The position numbers were made by a program, and so were the translations under genes. A DNA stretch of 38,342 nt. It comes from Oscillospiraceae bacterium (GTDB lineage Bacteria; Bacillota; Clostridia; Oscillospirales; CAG-272). This document shows, in pieces, positions 7,912 through 16,452 of this stretch. The stretch is taken from the NCBI GenBank assembly GCA_015064545.1, contig SVSA01000011.1:1-38342 (forward strand), read 5' to 3'. Positions within the stretch are counted from its first letter, which is position 1; every line of letters starts with the position of its first letter. The notes beneath the pieces were generated by a model. That model was not told where the DNA came from. It was given only the letters and a program-made list of their open reading frames with translations, and ran no database searches.

Positions 7912-8901
7912 TCAGAGATAAGCGAAGAAGAAGGTGAGGAAGCAGAGAAGAAGGGTAACCATACCGAAGATCAGCACAATGCGAATCTCGCTCCATCCGC
8001 ATTTTTCAAAATGATGATGAATCGGTGCCATCTTGAAAAGACGCTTACCGTGCGTGATTTTGAAGAACCCAACCTGGAGTATGACCGAAATCGCTTCCAA
8101 AAGATAAATAAAGCCTACAACAAGAATGACAAGCGGATTTTGAATCATAAAAGCCATACCGATGACCAGTGCGCCGAGAAACAGCGATCCGGTATCACCC
8201 ATAAAGACACGGGCGGGATAGAAATTATAGACCAAAAATCCAAGACAGCCGCCAATTGCGGCTCCGGCCAGAATGCCAAGTGAATAGGAGCCAAAGAGGA
8301 AGGCCACCGCAGCAAAAAACATCGAGACAATCGCTGTTTGTGAGGCGGCAAGGCCGTCAATGCCGTCGGTCAGGTTTACGCTGTTGATTATACCGGTCAA
8401 AAGAAGAACGGCAAAAGGGTAATACACCCACGAGAGGGGAAGCGTTATGTCAATAAAGGGAAGATACAGGTCGGTGGTTAAATAGCCAAAGCCATGCATG
8501 GCGAGAAGATAAAGAATCGAGGCACCAAGCTGAAGCAGATACTTTTGCCAGGAGAGCAGACCCTCATTCTTGTTTTTGGAAAATTTGGTGCGATCATCGA
8601 TGACGCCAATCAAGCCGTTGACAAGCGCAAAAAGCAGGGTGATGACGAGAAGGGGAAGGTTTTCGGTTTTACCGGAGAGTGACAAAGCAGCAAGAAGAAC
8701 AGCGGAAAGCAAAAGAATGGAGACAAGGAAGGAAAGACCGCCCATGGTGGGAGTTCCTTCTTTGGATTTGTGCCAACGAGGGCCGATATCGAGGATTTTT
8801 TGGCCGAGCTTACGGCTTTTTAAGTAAGGAATCAGAAACCGCAGGATAACGGCAGTAAAAACGAAGGTGAGAACAAGAGCAAGAAGAAAATACAGAGTCA
8901 T
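7912..8901 (-). CDS. mraY: Phospho-MurNAc-pentapeptide transferase MraY
   Basis: MraY transfers phospho-MurNAc-pentapeptide from UDP to undecaprenyl phosphate, forming lipid I. The 329-residue protein has about ten membrane segments and the family motifs: LIGVIDDRTKFSKNKNEGL near the first third, NLTDGIDGLA in the middle and APIHHHFEKCGWSE near the end, which hold the Mg/UDP-binding Asp and His residues. The ATG at 8901 has no clear Shine-Dalgarno; the nearest purine-rich stretch (GGAAAGG) is about 30 bases upstream, and no ATG, GTG or TTG lies in frame between, so initiation may depend on coupling to murF, which ends 52 bases before. ftsW starts 23 bases downstream. Confidence 0.97.
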   Translation of the reverse strand: MTLYFLLALVLTFVFTAVILRFLIPYLKSRKLGQKILDIGPRWHKSKEGTPTMGGLSFLVSILLLSAVLLAALSLSGKTENLPLLVITLLFALVNGLIGVIDDRTKFSKNKNEGLLSWQKYLLQLGASILYLLAMHGFGYLTTDLYLPFIDITLPLSWVYYPFAVLLLTGIINSVNLTDGIDGLAASQTAIVSMFFAAVAFLFGSYSLGILAGAAIGGCLGFLVYNFYPARVFMGDTGSLFLGALVIGMAFMIQNPLVILVVGFIYLLEAISVILQVGFFKITHGKRLFKMAPIHHHFEKCGWSEIRIVLIFGMVTLLLCFLTFFFAYL

Positions 8902-8953
8902 AAGGTACAGTATGGCGGTTGAGCCGTTTTCCTTTCCCGAGTGTAATACTCAT

Positions 8954-10369
8954 TTAGTGATCCGATGAATCCGCAAGCAGAAGATCCGCAATGCGCTCCA
9001 TACGAATGGAATGACTGGCCTTGAGTAGGTAACAGTCTTGAGGGCGGCGGTCTCGGAGAATTGCTTCTGCCAACGGTTTGGCGTCTCTGATATCGGGGAA
9101 ACAGGCCACGGATTCCGCAGGAAGACCCAGACGGATGGCTTCTTCTGCAATCAGGGACGCTTCTTCGCCAAAGGTATAAAGACGGTCGATGCCGCATTGC
9201 TTGGCAAAGGCACCGATGCGGCGGTGAAGGGCATCGCTGTGTTCACCAAGCTCGAGAACACTGCCGAGGACGGCAATCGTTCGCCCATTGCGCTGTGCGG
9301 CCAAGCGTTTGGTGACGGTCAGCGAGGCCTCAATCGACTCGGCGCTGGCGTTATAGTAATCCAAGACGTAAAGACAGCCGTTTGCTTCACGAAGATTCTG
9401 ACGCATCCCGACGCCCTCGAAGGAGGCCAAACCGCGACGGATATCAGCTTCGGAAAGACCGGCGATGCATCCGACCGCAACCGCATACATCGCGTCCAGA
9501 ACCGTGTGCTCACCCAGCGTCGGGATCCGAAGATCGGTTAACACCGCATCCGGGCAGATGGCATCGAAATACATTCCCTCAGCGGTATAGCGGAGATTCA
9601 CGGCGCGATAATCGGCCGATCGATGGTGGAGTGCCACGTAAACCGCATGTGGGATGTCGGCAAGAAGCGGTTCATCGCCGTTCAGAATCAGTGTTCCACC
9701 CGGCTTTAGCCCTTCGGCAATTTCCATTTTGGCATCGCGGATACCTTCGCGCGAGCCCAGATATTCAATGTGTGCCGTTCCGATATTGGTAATCACCGCG
9801 ATATCGGGGCGGACAAGCGAGGTAAGATAGGAAATCTCGCCCTTTGCCGACATGCCGAGTTCAAGCACAGCGGCCCGATGAGCGGGGGAGAGTGCGAGGA
9901 GAGTCAGCGGCACGCCAAGCTCGTTGTTGAGATTGCCGTCGGTTTTATGCGTGGGAAGAACGGCCGACAAGACCGCGTAAATAAACTGACGTGTTGTTGT
10001 TTTGCCGACGCTGCCGGTTACCGCTACTGTCATAGCGGAACAACGTGCCTTGTAAGCGGCGGCAATTTTACCAAAGGCCGAAACGGTGTGATCACAGAGA
10101 ATAACCGAGCAATTATGAGAGATGAGATCCTCAAGCGGAAGATCGGGACGCTCAACCAAAACGGCGGCGGCGCCGTGCTCGGCGGCGGCTGTGACGAAAC
10201 GATGCCCGTCGGTGTGTTCACCCGCAATGGCAACAAACAGAGCGCCTTCGGTCACCTTGCGTGAATCAATAACAACTGAGGTCACCGGTACGGTTCCCTC
10301 GAACAGAAGCTTCCCTCCGCAAGCAGAGGCAAGAAAGGCGGCGGTCAAGCCGTCGGAGCAAGTCGGCAT
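8954..10369 (-). CDS. murF: UDP-MurNAc-tripeptide:D-Ala-D-Ala ligase MurF
   Basis: MurF adds D-Ala-D-Ala to UDP-MurNAc-tripeptide in the cytoplasm, using ATP. The 471-residue protein has the Mur-ligase three-domain plan: an N-terminal substrate-binding domain, the ATP loop VTGSVGKTTTRQ near residues 108-119, the central NLNNELGVPLTLL segment that is characteristic of MurF, and a C-terminal Rossmann-type domain (YNASAESIEASL, VLGSVLELGEHSD). The ATG follows AAAGGA at 12 bases. It is 24 bases after murE, the usual order. Confidence 0.95.
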   Translation of the reverse strand: MPTCSDGLTAAFLASACGGKLLFEGTVPVTSVVIDSRKVTEGALFVAIAGEHTDGHRFVTAAAEHGAAAVLVERPDLPLEDLISHNCSVILCDHTVSAFGKIAAAYKARCSAMTVAVTGSVGKTTTRQFIYAVLSAVLPTHKTDGNLNNELGVPLTLLALSPAHRAAVLELGMSAKGEISYLTSLVRPDIAVITNIGTAHIEYLGSREGIRDAKMEIAEGLKPGGTLILNGDEPLLADIPHAVYVALHHRSADYRAVNLRYTAEGMYFDAICPDAVLTDLRIPTLGEHTVLDAMYAVAVGCIAGLSEADIRRGLASFEGVGMRQNLREANGCLYVLDYYNASAESIEASLTVTKRLAAQRNGRTIAVLGSVLELGEHSDALHRRIGAFAKQCGIDRLYTFGEEASLIAEEAIRLGLPAESVACFPDIRDAKPLAEAILRDRRPQDCYLLKASHSIRMERIADLLLADSSDH

Positions 10370-10393
10370 GAGAAGGGGATATCCTTTCTGATA

Positions 10394-11863
10394 TTAATAG
10401 AGTCCCTTGGATTTGAGGCGTTTTTCCGCCGCCTCCAAGACAATGGCCCGTTCGGAAAAGGGATGAATCCCATCGGGCATAATTTCATATTCCTCGTGTC
10501 CTTTGCCGCAGAGCAAAATGACATCCTTCTCTTTGGCAGAGGTAATGGCGTAGGTGATGGCTTCCCGTCGGTTTTCGATGACGGTGTGAGAGCAGGAATC
10601 CTCGATTCCTTGGAGAATATCATTCAAAATGTCGGCGGTGCGTTCGCTGCGGCTGTTATCGGCGGTTAGAATTACGTAATCGGCACGCTGTGACGCAATT
10701 CGCCCCATCAGAGGCCTCTTGGTGCGGTCACGGTCTCCGCCGCATCCAAAGAGAAGAACGAGGCGCTGAGAGGGCGACATGAAGCCGCGCACCGTGCGAA
10801 GGATATTATCCAGCGCGTCGGGGGTATGGGCATAATCGATATAAACCGCAAAGTCATTGGTCGGAAGCTCGATGCTTTCCAGGCGTCCCTTAACGCCGCG
10901 GAAGCCGCCAAGCGCCCCACGGATAATGTCGCGCGGAATGCCGTCGGTATAGGCAGCAACCGCCGCCTGCATGGTATTCATGACGGCAAAATCGCCGGGA
11001 ATCGGTGAACGAATGCGGAAGATCGCGTCGGCGGTGCAAAGATCATAGGTGATGCCGCAGCTACCGTTTTTCACGAGATTAACCGCGAAAAAGTCGGCGG
11101 CAGACTGCCTGGCACTGACGGTAATGACGTGTCCGGTAGCCGAGGCGGCCATGCGCGGCATGGCGGGATCGTCGGCGTTAAGTACTGCGCGTCGACATTT
11201 GGCAAACAGCTTGGCCTTGGCCGCACCATAGGACGCCATGTCGTGATGAAAGTCGAGGTGCTCGGGTGTCAGATTGGTGAAGATTCCGCAGTCGTAGGTA
11301 AGGGGATCCAGCTTGCCGAGTGCCAGCGCATGAGAGGAGGCTTCCATGAATACATGCGTGATTCCCTCGTCCGAAAAACGGCGAAGAAGTGGATATAGCT
11401 CGGCGGGATCGGGAGTGGTGAGCTTTCCCGAAAGCGTGCCGATGGTCTTGGCCTTATAGCCGGCTCGCGTATAAATAGCCTCAAGCATAGCGGTGACTGA
11501 GGTTTTCCCGTTCGTGCCGGTAACGGCAGTCAGATGAAGTGACTGATGGGGATCTCCCCAGAAGCGTGAGGTCAGATGCGCTTCTGCAATGCGCGAATCG
11601 GATACGGTCAGAAACGGAAGCCCGCGCTCACGCAAAAAGGAAGCCGCTTCAGGATGAGCGTTATCGATAACAAAGGCGGTGGCGCCGCCGGCGATCGCTT
11701 GCGCAAGCGCCGTATGTCCGTCTCGCTGAAAGCCGTGAATGGCCAGAAAGAGGGTATGCGGACGGCATTGCTCGGGATCCGGTGTCAGGTGCTGGATGGT
11801 GATATCCGGCCCGAACCGGTCAAAGGGGAAGGGAAGAGCCTGAGAGAGTATGGTGAGTGTCAT
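10394..11863 (-). CDS. murE: UDP-MurNAc-tripeptide synthetase MurE, probably DAP-adding
   Basis: MurE attaches the third stem-peptide residue to UDP-MurNAc-L-Ala-D-Glu. I chose the second ATG (11863, MTLTILSQ) because CGGAG lies nine bases before it and would overlap a start at 11872. The ATP loop GTNGKT is at residues 116-121. The specificity segment near residues 402-407 reads DNSRSE. In meso-diaminopimelate-adding MurE this site is DNPR, with Arg contacting the DAP carboxylate, while Lys-adding enzymes lack the Arg. Arg405 therefore points to DAP, but the Pro to Ser change is unusual. The 489-residue length is normal. The gene lies 69 bases after spoVD and before murF. Confidence 0.95.
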   Translation of the reverse strand: MTLTILSQALPFPFDRFGPDITIQHLTPDPEQCRPHTLFLAIHGFQRDGHTALAQAIAGGATAFVIDNAHPEAASFLRERGLPFLTVSDSRIAEAHLTSRFWGDPHQSLHLTAVTGTNGKTSVTAMLEAIYTRAGYKAKTIGTLSGKLTTPDPAELYPLLRRFSDEGITHVFMEASSHALALGKLDPLTYDCGIFTNLTPEHLDFHHDMASYGAAKAKLFAKCRRAVLNADDPAMPRMAASATGHVITVSARQSAADFFAVNLVKNGSCGITYDLCTADAIFRIRSPIPGDFAVMNTMQAAVAAYTDGIPRDIIRGALGGFRGVKGRLESIELPTNDFAVYIDYAHTPDALDNILRTVRGFMSPSQRLVLLFGCGGDRDRTKRPLMGRIASQRADYVILTADNSRSERTADILNDILQGIEDSCSHTVIENRREAITYAITSAKEKDVILLCGKGHEEYEIMPDGIHPFSERAIVLEAAEKRLKSKGLY

Positions 11864-11932
11864 GGAAATCATCTCCGATCGTAAAAAATGATAGGTTACG
11901 TCTTTGAGATTGGACTTCCTTGACCGCTCGGA

Positions 11933-14182
11933 TCAGTTGGCGGTACCGTCGAGATAACGGACTGTGATGGTAACAACCGTAGCCTCGGTGGCCAACGTGC
12001 CGGGAGCAATCGATTGTGATACCACGTAGGCCTCAGCGGTGGAGGAGTTGGTGGCACCGTCAATAATGACATTAAAGCCGTTATTGGTGAGAATTCTGTT
12101 GGCGGCGGAAACGGTTCTGCCGACAACGTCGGGAACCTTACGGTCGGATATCGGCGTAGCGGTACCGGTATAGAAAATGACCTTGCCCTCGCTTTTCATG
12201 ATGGACTCTCCACGAGCCGGTACCTGATAGGTGATAATATCGCCGTCTCCGCGTACCTCATAGGTGAGACCGCGGTTACCGGCCGTGGCAAGGGCATCTG
12301 CGGTCGGCCAGCCCACATAATTGTGAAGCGTGGTTTTGACGCGCTGGAGCTCGGCTTCGGTGTAGTTTCGCTCAATGCCGATATGAGGAAGAATTTCTTC
12401 CATCAGGTTGGAGATGTAGGGGGCGGCGACAATCGAGCCGTATTTGTTGGCAATCATAGGGGTGTCGACAACGATGATCGCGGCAATCTGCGGATCATCG
12501 GCTGGCGCATAGGCGGCACAGGAGCCGACACGGTAAGAGAAGTTGCCGTCCGGGTCAGCCTGGTCACGAACCTCGGAGGTGCCGGTTTTGGCGGCAATCT
12601 TATAGCCGGCGACATAGGCGTTTTTGGCACCGCCATTGCCGGATACGCCGCGCTCCAGTACACCGGCAATCGTCTGACAGACATCGGTGCTGATTACCTG
12701 AAGCTTGGGCGTGCTTTCGTGTTGCATGAGAATATTGCCGTCATCGTCAATCATCTGCTCGACAACATAGGGCGTGAGCAGATATCCGCCGTTGGCAACG
12801 GCAGAAAGCGCCGTCAGGTGTTGAATCGGGGTGACCTTAAAGGTCTGGCCGAAGGAATAGACGGCAAGAGAGACGTTACCGAAATCGGTAAAGGAGGAGT
12901 AGATCGATCCGGCTTCACCGGGCAAATCAATGCCGGTGCGGGAGGTATATCCAAAGGCTTCAAAATACTTGTAGAAGGTTTTCTGCCCGATGCGCAGACC
13001 GAGCGTCATCAGAACAGGGTTACAGGACTGCTGCAGACCGACTTCAAAGGTCACGGAACGATGACCACTGGTACGATGGCAGTGAATCGGCTGTGGATAG
13101 CCTTCCACGCGAAGACTGCCCGAGCAATAGAAGTTTTCATCGAGCGTGACAAGACCTTCTTCTAACCCCATAGCGGTCGTGATGATCTTGAAGGTAGAGC
13201 CGGGCTCGTATAGCTCAGAAACCGCTTTGTTGCGCCACAGCGTATAGAGAAGCTCGGTGCGGTAGGAAGCGTATTCGGCGGATGCGGGATCATAGCCGCT
13301 TTCGCTGAGTTTAAGCAGGGAATCCTCATCCAACGTAAAGGGGGAATTCAGGTTAAAGGTCGGATAGGTTGCCATTGCCAGTACGGCACCGGTGTTGACA
13401 TCCATGACGATGCCGGTAACGCGGTTAAGCGGATCCGAATCAAGATAGGTTTGCTTGAGTTGCTTTTCCAGTGCTTTTTGGATGGTGACATCAATCGTCG
13501 TGACGAGATTGGCACCGTTGGAGGCATCGATATAGGTATCGTATTTGCTCGGCATCTGGCCGCCGAGCGCGTCCTTGGAGGTGATGTATTTGCCCGATTC
13601 TCCGACAAGAAAGCTGTTGTACTGATATTCCAGACCGGTCAGACCGGCATCCGTACCGACAACGCCGATGACATTGGCGGCCAGCGAGGAATAGGGATAG
13701 TAACGGGCAGAATTTGCCTCTAAATGGATTTGAAGGGTATAATTATGCTCGAGAATAAAGCGGCGAACCTCGTCTGCTTCTTCCTCGGTGGCGTTCTTCT
13801 TGACGGTTTCGTCGGCGCGGTGCTTCTTTTGGGTAAGGGAATAAATCTTGTCATAATCAACATCCAAAATGTCCGACAATCCCTGCGAAATGGTTGCGGC
13901 GGCAGCATCGTCGGCGATGTCGCGCGGAGAAATGAAAATGCGGTACACCGTATAGTTGGAAGCAAGCTTATTCATGTCCGAATCATAGATCTCGCCGCGC
14001 TCGGCCTTGAGCGTGGTCATGCGCTGGACATTGCCGATAACCTTGTTTTGATAATATTCATAATCGATGATCTGCAGCTGGAACAGGCGGATAATCAGGA
14101 CACACCAGAGGATCATACAGCCGAGCAGGATGATCATGCTGCGTCCGGGAATCCAGCGGTTGACATCGCGGTTTTGTTTCAT
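11933..14182 (-). CDS. spoVD: Class B penicillin-binding protein, SpoVD/FtsI type with one PASTA domain
   Basis: This 749-residue transpeptidase crosslinks septal or spore-cortex peptidoglycan. It has a membrane anchor near residues 14-35, a PBP dimerisation domain (from about 55), and the three catalytic motifs STFK (Ser about 329), SCN (about 386) and KTGT (Lys about 532). A single C-terminal PASTA domain starts at VPDVVGRTVSAANRIL. One PASTA domain is the arrangement of B. subtilis SpoVD; PBP2B has two, so I use the SpoVD symbol with caution. No second class B PBP is in the cluster, so this protein may also serve vegetative division as FtsI. The ATG follows a strong AAGGAGG at seven bases and its own promoter. 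Confidence 0.9.
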   Translation of the reverse strand: MKQNRDVNRWIPGRSMIILLGCMILWCVLIIRLFQLQIIDYEYYQNKVIGNVQRMTTLKAERGEIYDSDMNKLASNYTVYRIFISPRDIADDAAAATISQGLSDILDVDYDKIYSLTQKKHRADETVKKNATEEEADEVRRFILEHNYTLQIHLEANSARYYPYSSLAANVIGVVGTDAGLTGLEYQYNSFLVGESGKYITSKDALGGQMPSKYDTYIDASNGANLVTTIDVTIQKALEKQLKQTYLDSDPLNRVTGIVMDVNTGAVLAMATYPTFNLNSPFTLDEDSLLKLSESGYDPASAEYASYRTELLYTLWRNKAVSELYEPGSTFKIITTAMGLEEGLVTLDENFYCSGSLRVEGYPQPIHCHRTSGHRSVTFEVGLQQSCNPVLMTLGLRIGQKTFYKYFEAFGYTSRTGIDLPGEAGSIYSSFTDFGNVSLAVYSFGQTFKVTPIQHLTALSAVANGGYLLTPYVVEQMIDDDGNILMQHESTPKLQVISTDVCQTIAGVLERGVSGNGGAKNAYVAGYKIAAKTGTSEVRDQADPDGNFSYRVGSCAAYAPADDPQIAAIIVVDTPMIANKYGSIVAAPYISNLMEEILPHIGIERNYTEAELQRVKTTLHNYVGWPTADALATAGNRGLTYEVRGDGDIITYQVPARGESIMKSEGKVIFYTGTATPISDRKVPDVVGRTVSAANRILTNNGFNVIIDGATNSSTAEAYVVSQSIAPGTLATEATVVTITVRYLDGTAN

Positions 14183-14211
14183 GGAAGGGCCTCCTTGGGA
14201 TACTCATAACC

Positions 14212-14240
14212 ATTATACTACCGAATGGCCGTTTTTACAA
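14212..14240 (-). promoter_or_regulatory. Sigma-A promoter for spoVD and downstream dcw genes
   Basis: On the minus strand TTGTAA (14235-14240), a 17-base spacer and TATAAT (14212-14217) lie directly upstream of the spoVD ribosome binding site. The promoter starts 12 bases after the preceding terminator. It would restart transcription for spoVD-murE-murF-mraY-ftsW-murG-ftsQ-ftsZ. Confidence 0.83.
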
Positions 14241-14251
14241 TAGCGAGGACG

Positions 14252-14300
14252 AAAAAAGAGGGCGCGCGGACAAAAAATTTTTCTGCCGTGCGGCCCTCTT
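14252..14300 (-). terminator. Internal terminator of the dcw cluster after ftsL
   Basis: On the minus strand AAGAGGGCCGCACGG and CCGCGCGCCCTCTT form a GC-rich stem with a small bulge and an A/T loop, followed by TTTTTTCG. It lies 15 bases after the ftsL stop codon and is followed by a new promoter, so it ends the mraZ-rsmH-ftsL transcript at least partly. Confidence 0.8.
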
Positions 14301-14315
14301 GTGTTGTCGGAAAAA

Positions 14316-14972
14316 TCAGTTTGAGGTCGAAGGATCGGAGGCTTTGCCAAACGAGGTAATTTCGTCGTTATGATCCATCGTGATGTATTTCTTGGTAATC
14401 TCGTCGAGCTTAACCATGCCCAGCTCCTCGCGCGCAATTTGCTCAATCAAGGTCAGGTCGTTTTTCAGATCAAGCTTGGCGTTCAGATCATCTTTTTCGA
14501 CCAAAAGGGTGTTGATTTCGGCTTGCAGATCCGAAACTGTGGCGGTGTGCTCATTGATCTGAACATAATTAAAAATCATGTAGAAAAAGAGCATCGAGCA
14601 GATGAGCGCCAGAAAAACGATGGAATAGGGAAAGGCAACCTTTTGAGTGTTGGTGATCGTACGAACCTTCGGTTCTACGCGGACACCGGCCACCGGAATT
14701 ACCTTTTTGCGATCCTGCGGAACCGAAACCGGAACCGATCCGATAGCCACATTCGGATTCATCGCACGCGCATTGGGGTTCGACATATCGGGAGTACGTG
14801 TAACCGAGCGGCGCTTAAGATCGCCCGATTTGACGCGGGTATAACCGGTGACACGACGGTCGCGAGCCGCATTCTGGACAGGGGTGTGCGGAGGACGAGC
14901 TTTTTTCTTCGCGACGGGCAGGTCGGAGTCCGAAACCGGCATGGTTTTCTTTTTCGTGATCTCGTTTGTCAT
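14316..14972 (-). CDS. ftsL: FtsL/DivIC-like septum formation initiator protein
   Basis: This 218-residue bitopic protein is called from position and shape. It has a basic cytoplasmic tail of about 112 residues, one membrane segment (about 113-135), then an extracellular coiled coil (VSDLQAEINTLLVEKDDLNAKLDLKND) and the IAREELGMVKLDEI ending typical of the DivIC/FtsL family. Partners are FtsQ and the SpoVD/FtsI-FtsW synthase. The ATG at 14972 is preferred over 15047 because AAAGGA lies nine bases upstream and the longer form overlaps rsmH. The Lys/Arg/Pro-rich tail is far longer than in B. subtilis FtsL (about 35 residues). The rsmH stop codon lies four bases upstream. Confidence 0.85.
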   Translation of the reverse strand: MTNEITKKKTMPVSDSDLPVAKKKARPPHTPVQNAARDRRVTGYTRVKSGDLKRRSVTRTPDMSNPNARAMNPNVAIGSVPVSVPQDRKKVIPVAGVRVEPKVRTITNTQKVAFPYSIVFLALICSMLFFYMIFNYVQINEHTATVSDLQAEINTLLVEKDDLNAKLDLKNDLTLIEQIAREELGMVKLDEITKKYITMDHNDEITSFGKASDPSTSN

Positions 14973-14976
14973 CGAT

Positions 14977-15924
14977 TTATATCCTTTCGTTTTGAGTGCG
15001 TTCGGCAATCCTAAGCTTGGCGCTGTGGCTGCGTTTGTTAGCTTCAAGCTCTTCTGGGCCGGGTAGAATCGGTTTTTTTGTCAATATGGTGAGCTGCGGC
15101 TTTTTTCCGCAGACACATATCGGAAAGTCAGGAGGGCAGGTGCATCCCTTGGCAAGCTCGCTCATGCTTTGCTTGACTAAGCGATCCTCGAGGGAATGGA
15201 AGGTGATGACCGCCATACGTCCACCGGGCGTTAAGCAATCGGTGATGTCGCGAATGACCGGGGGAATGATGGTAAGCTCTCCGTTTACCTCAATGCGAAT
15301 GGCCTGAAAGGTTCGTTTCGCAGGAGAGCCGCCTTTTTCGCGGAATTTCGGAGGGATGGCGGCACTGATCAGATCAGCCAGCTCCAAGGTGGTTTCAATC
15401 GGCTTGTCCGTTCGTTTTTTGACGATATCGGAGGCGATACGGCGGGCGAATTTTTCTTCGCCGTATTGAAAGATCAGATTTGCCAGCGCTTCTTCGGAAT
15501 AGGTATTGACCACATCGGCGGCAGAGAGGGGGTCGTCGGGGTTCATGCGCATATCGAGCGGGGCATCTTTGGTGTAAGAGAAGCCGCGCTCGGCTGTATC
15601 AATTTGATGTGAGGAAATGCCGAGATCAATCAGGACACCGTCGGCTTTGCGCCCATTCAGAATTTGCTTCAGAACCGCAAAATTGCTTCGAACAATCTCG
15701 ACGCGGTCGGAAAAGGGAGCCAGCCGTGTGGTTACCGCCTGTATGGCCGCGGGGTCGCGGTCGATAGCAATAAGCTTGCCGCCTTCGGTAAGCTTTTCGG
15801 CAATGGCGTAGCTGTGTCCGCCACCGCCGGCGGTACAATCCACGTAAAGCCCGTTCGGCTTGATGGCAAGACCGTCGATGCATTCCTTCAGCATGACCGA
15901 GTAGTGTTCAAACTTCAGTTCCAT
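14977..15924 (-). CDS. rsmH: 16S rRNA (cytosine1402-N4)-methyltransferase RsmH
   Basis: RsmH (MraW) methylates N4 of C1402 in 16S rRNA near the P site, using SAM. The 315-residue protein starts at MELKFEHYSVMLKECIDGL; the ORF track begins 44 codons too early, inside mraZ. It has the SAM motif VDCTAGGGGHSYAIAE, the LIDLGISSHQID segment, the DMRMNPD motif and the C-terminal ITFHSLEDRLVK, all typical. The start codon is one base after the mraZ stop codon without a good Shine-Dalgarno, so translation is probably coupled to mraZ. Confidence 0.97.
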   Translation of the reverse strand: MELKFEHYSVMLKECIDGLAIKPNGLYVDCTAGGGGHSYAIAEKLTEGGKLIAIDRDPAAIQAVTTRLAPFSDRVEIVRSNFAVLKQILNGRKADGVLIDLGISSHQIDTAERGFSYTKDAPLDMRMNPDDPLSAADVVNTYSEEALANLIFQYGEEKFARRIASDIVKKRTDKPIETTLELADLISAAIPPKFREKGGSPAKRTFQAIRIEVNGELTIIPPVIRDITDCLTPGGRMAVITFHSLEDRLVKQSMSELAKGCTCPPDFPICVCGKKPQLTILTKKPILPGPEELEANKRSHSAKLRIAERTQNERI

Positions 15925-15925
15925 A

Positions 15926-16345
15926 TCAGAAGCCCAGCTTGATGAGCAGGGCGGTAATGTCCTGCGTATTTTCCGACGAGTTTTCTTCGTTCCAGCGAGC
16001 CTCGTCCCAAATTTCAATGTGATCTCCGACACCGATGACCTTAACCGATTTTTCAAGACCGGCGTAGGTACAGAGGGTCGGGGAGACGAGAAGCCGTCCC
16101 TGACCGTCCACAGCGGTTTCGAAGGCCGCGGCGTAAAGGAAACGCTTGACCTGTCTCGTTTCGATATCCGGCAGGGAATCGAGCTTGGCCGTAAAGGCCT
16201 GCCAGCGTTCGGCGGGATAGAGAGAGATGCAACGGTCGACGTTTTTGGTCATAACCACATTGTCGCCCAGCTCGTCGCGGAGTCTGGCCGGCAGACTGAT
16301 ACGCTTTTTACTGTCGAGATTGTGACTGTATTCACCACAGAACAT
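15926..16345 (-). CDS. mraZ: Transcriptional regulator MraZ
   Basis: MraZ is a ring-forming DNA-binding protein that represses its own dcw operon. The 139 residues contain two SpoVT-AbrB-type repeats; the first begins MFCGEYSHNLDSKKRISLPARLRDEL, and the second carries the FETAVDGQGRLLVSPTL segment. The ATG at 16345 is chosen over 16369 because GAGGAGG is eight bases upstream and the family starts with M-F-x-G. It is the first gene of the cluster. Four tandem GTGG-containing repeats just upstream are its probable operator. Confidence 0.96.
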   Translation of the reverse strand: MFCGEYSHNLDSKKRISLPARLRDELGDNVVMTKNVDRCISLYPAERWQAFTAKLDSLPDIETRQVKRFLYAAAFETAVDGQGRLLVSPTLCTYAGLEKSVKVIGVGDHIEIWDEARWNEENSSENTQDITALLIKLGF

Positions 16346-16407
16346 CGCGTGCCCCTCCTCTCTTGTCAATCATGTTCCACCAAAGCAGGAAAAAGCGGTA
16401 AAGTTTA

Positions 16408-16445
16408 CCACTTTCTGACCACTTTATTCCACTTTATGCCACGTT
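16408..16445 (-). promoter_or_regulatory. MraZ-box array: four tandem GTGG repeats
   Basis: On the minus strand GTGG occurs four times at 10, 10 and 11-base spacing (starting at 16442, 16432, 16422 and 16411). Three of the four are preceded by AAA, giving AAAGTGG-N3. This matches MraZ operators: TGGGN-type repeats in E. coli and AAAGTG-type repeats in Mollicutes, one helical turn apart. The array lies immediately downstream of the predicted start site, where bound MraZ would block the promoter. Confidence 0.85.
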
Positions 16446-16452
16446 TACCTAT

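Noticed and set aside
12323-13165. Long plus-strand ORF (280 residues) inside spoVD
   Set aside because: It is an antisense shadow of the class B PBP gene with no ribosome binding site and no family resemblance.
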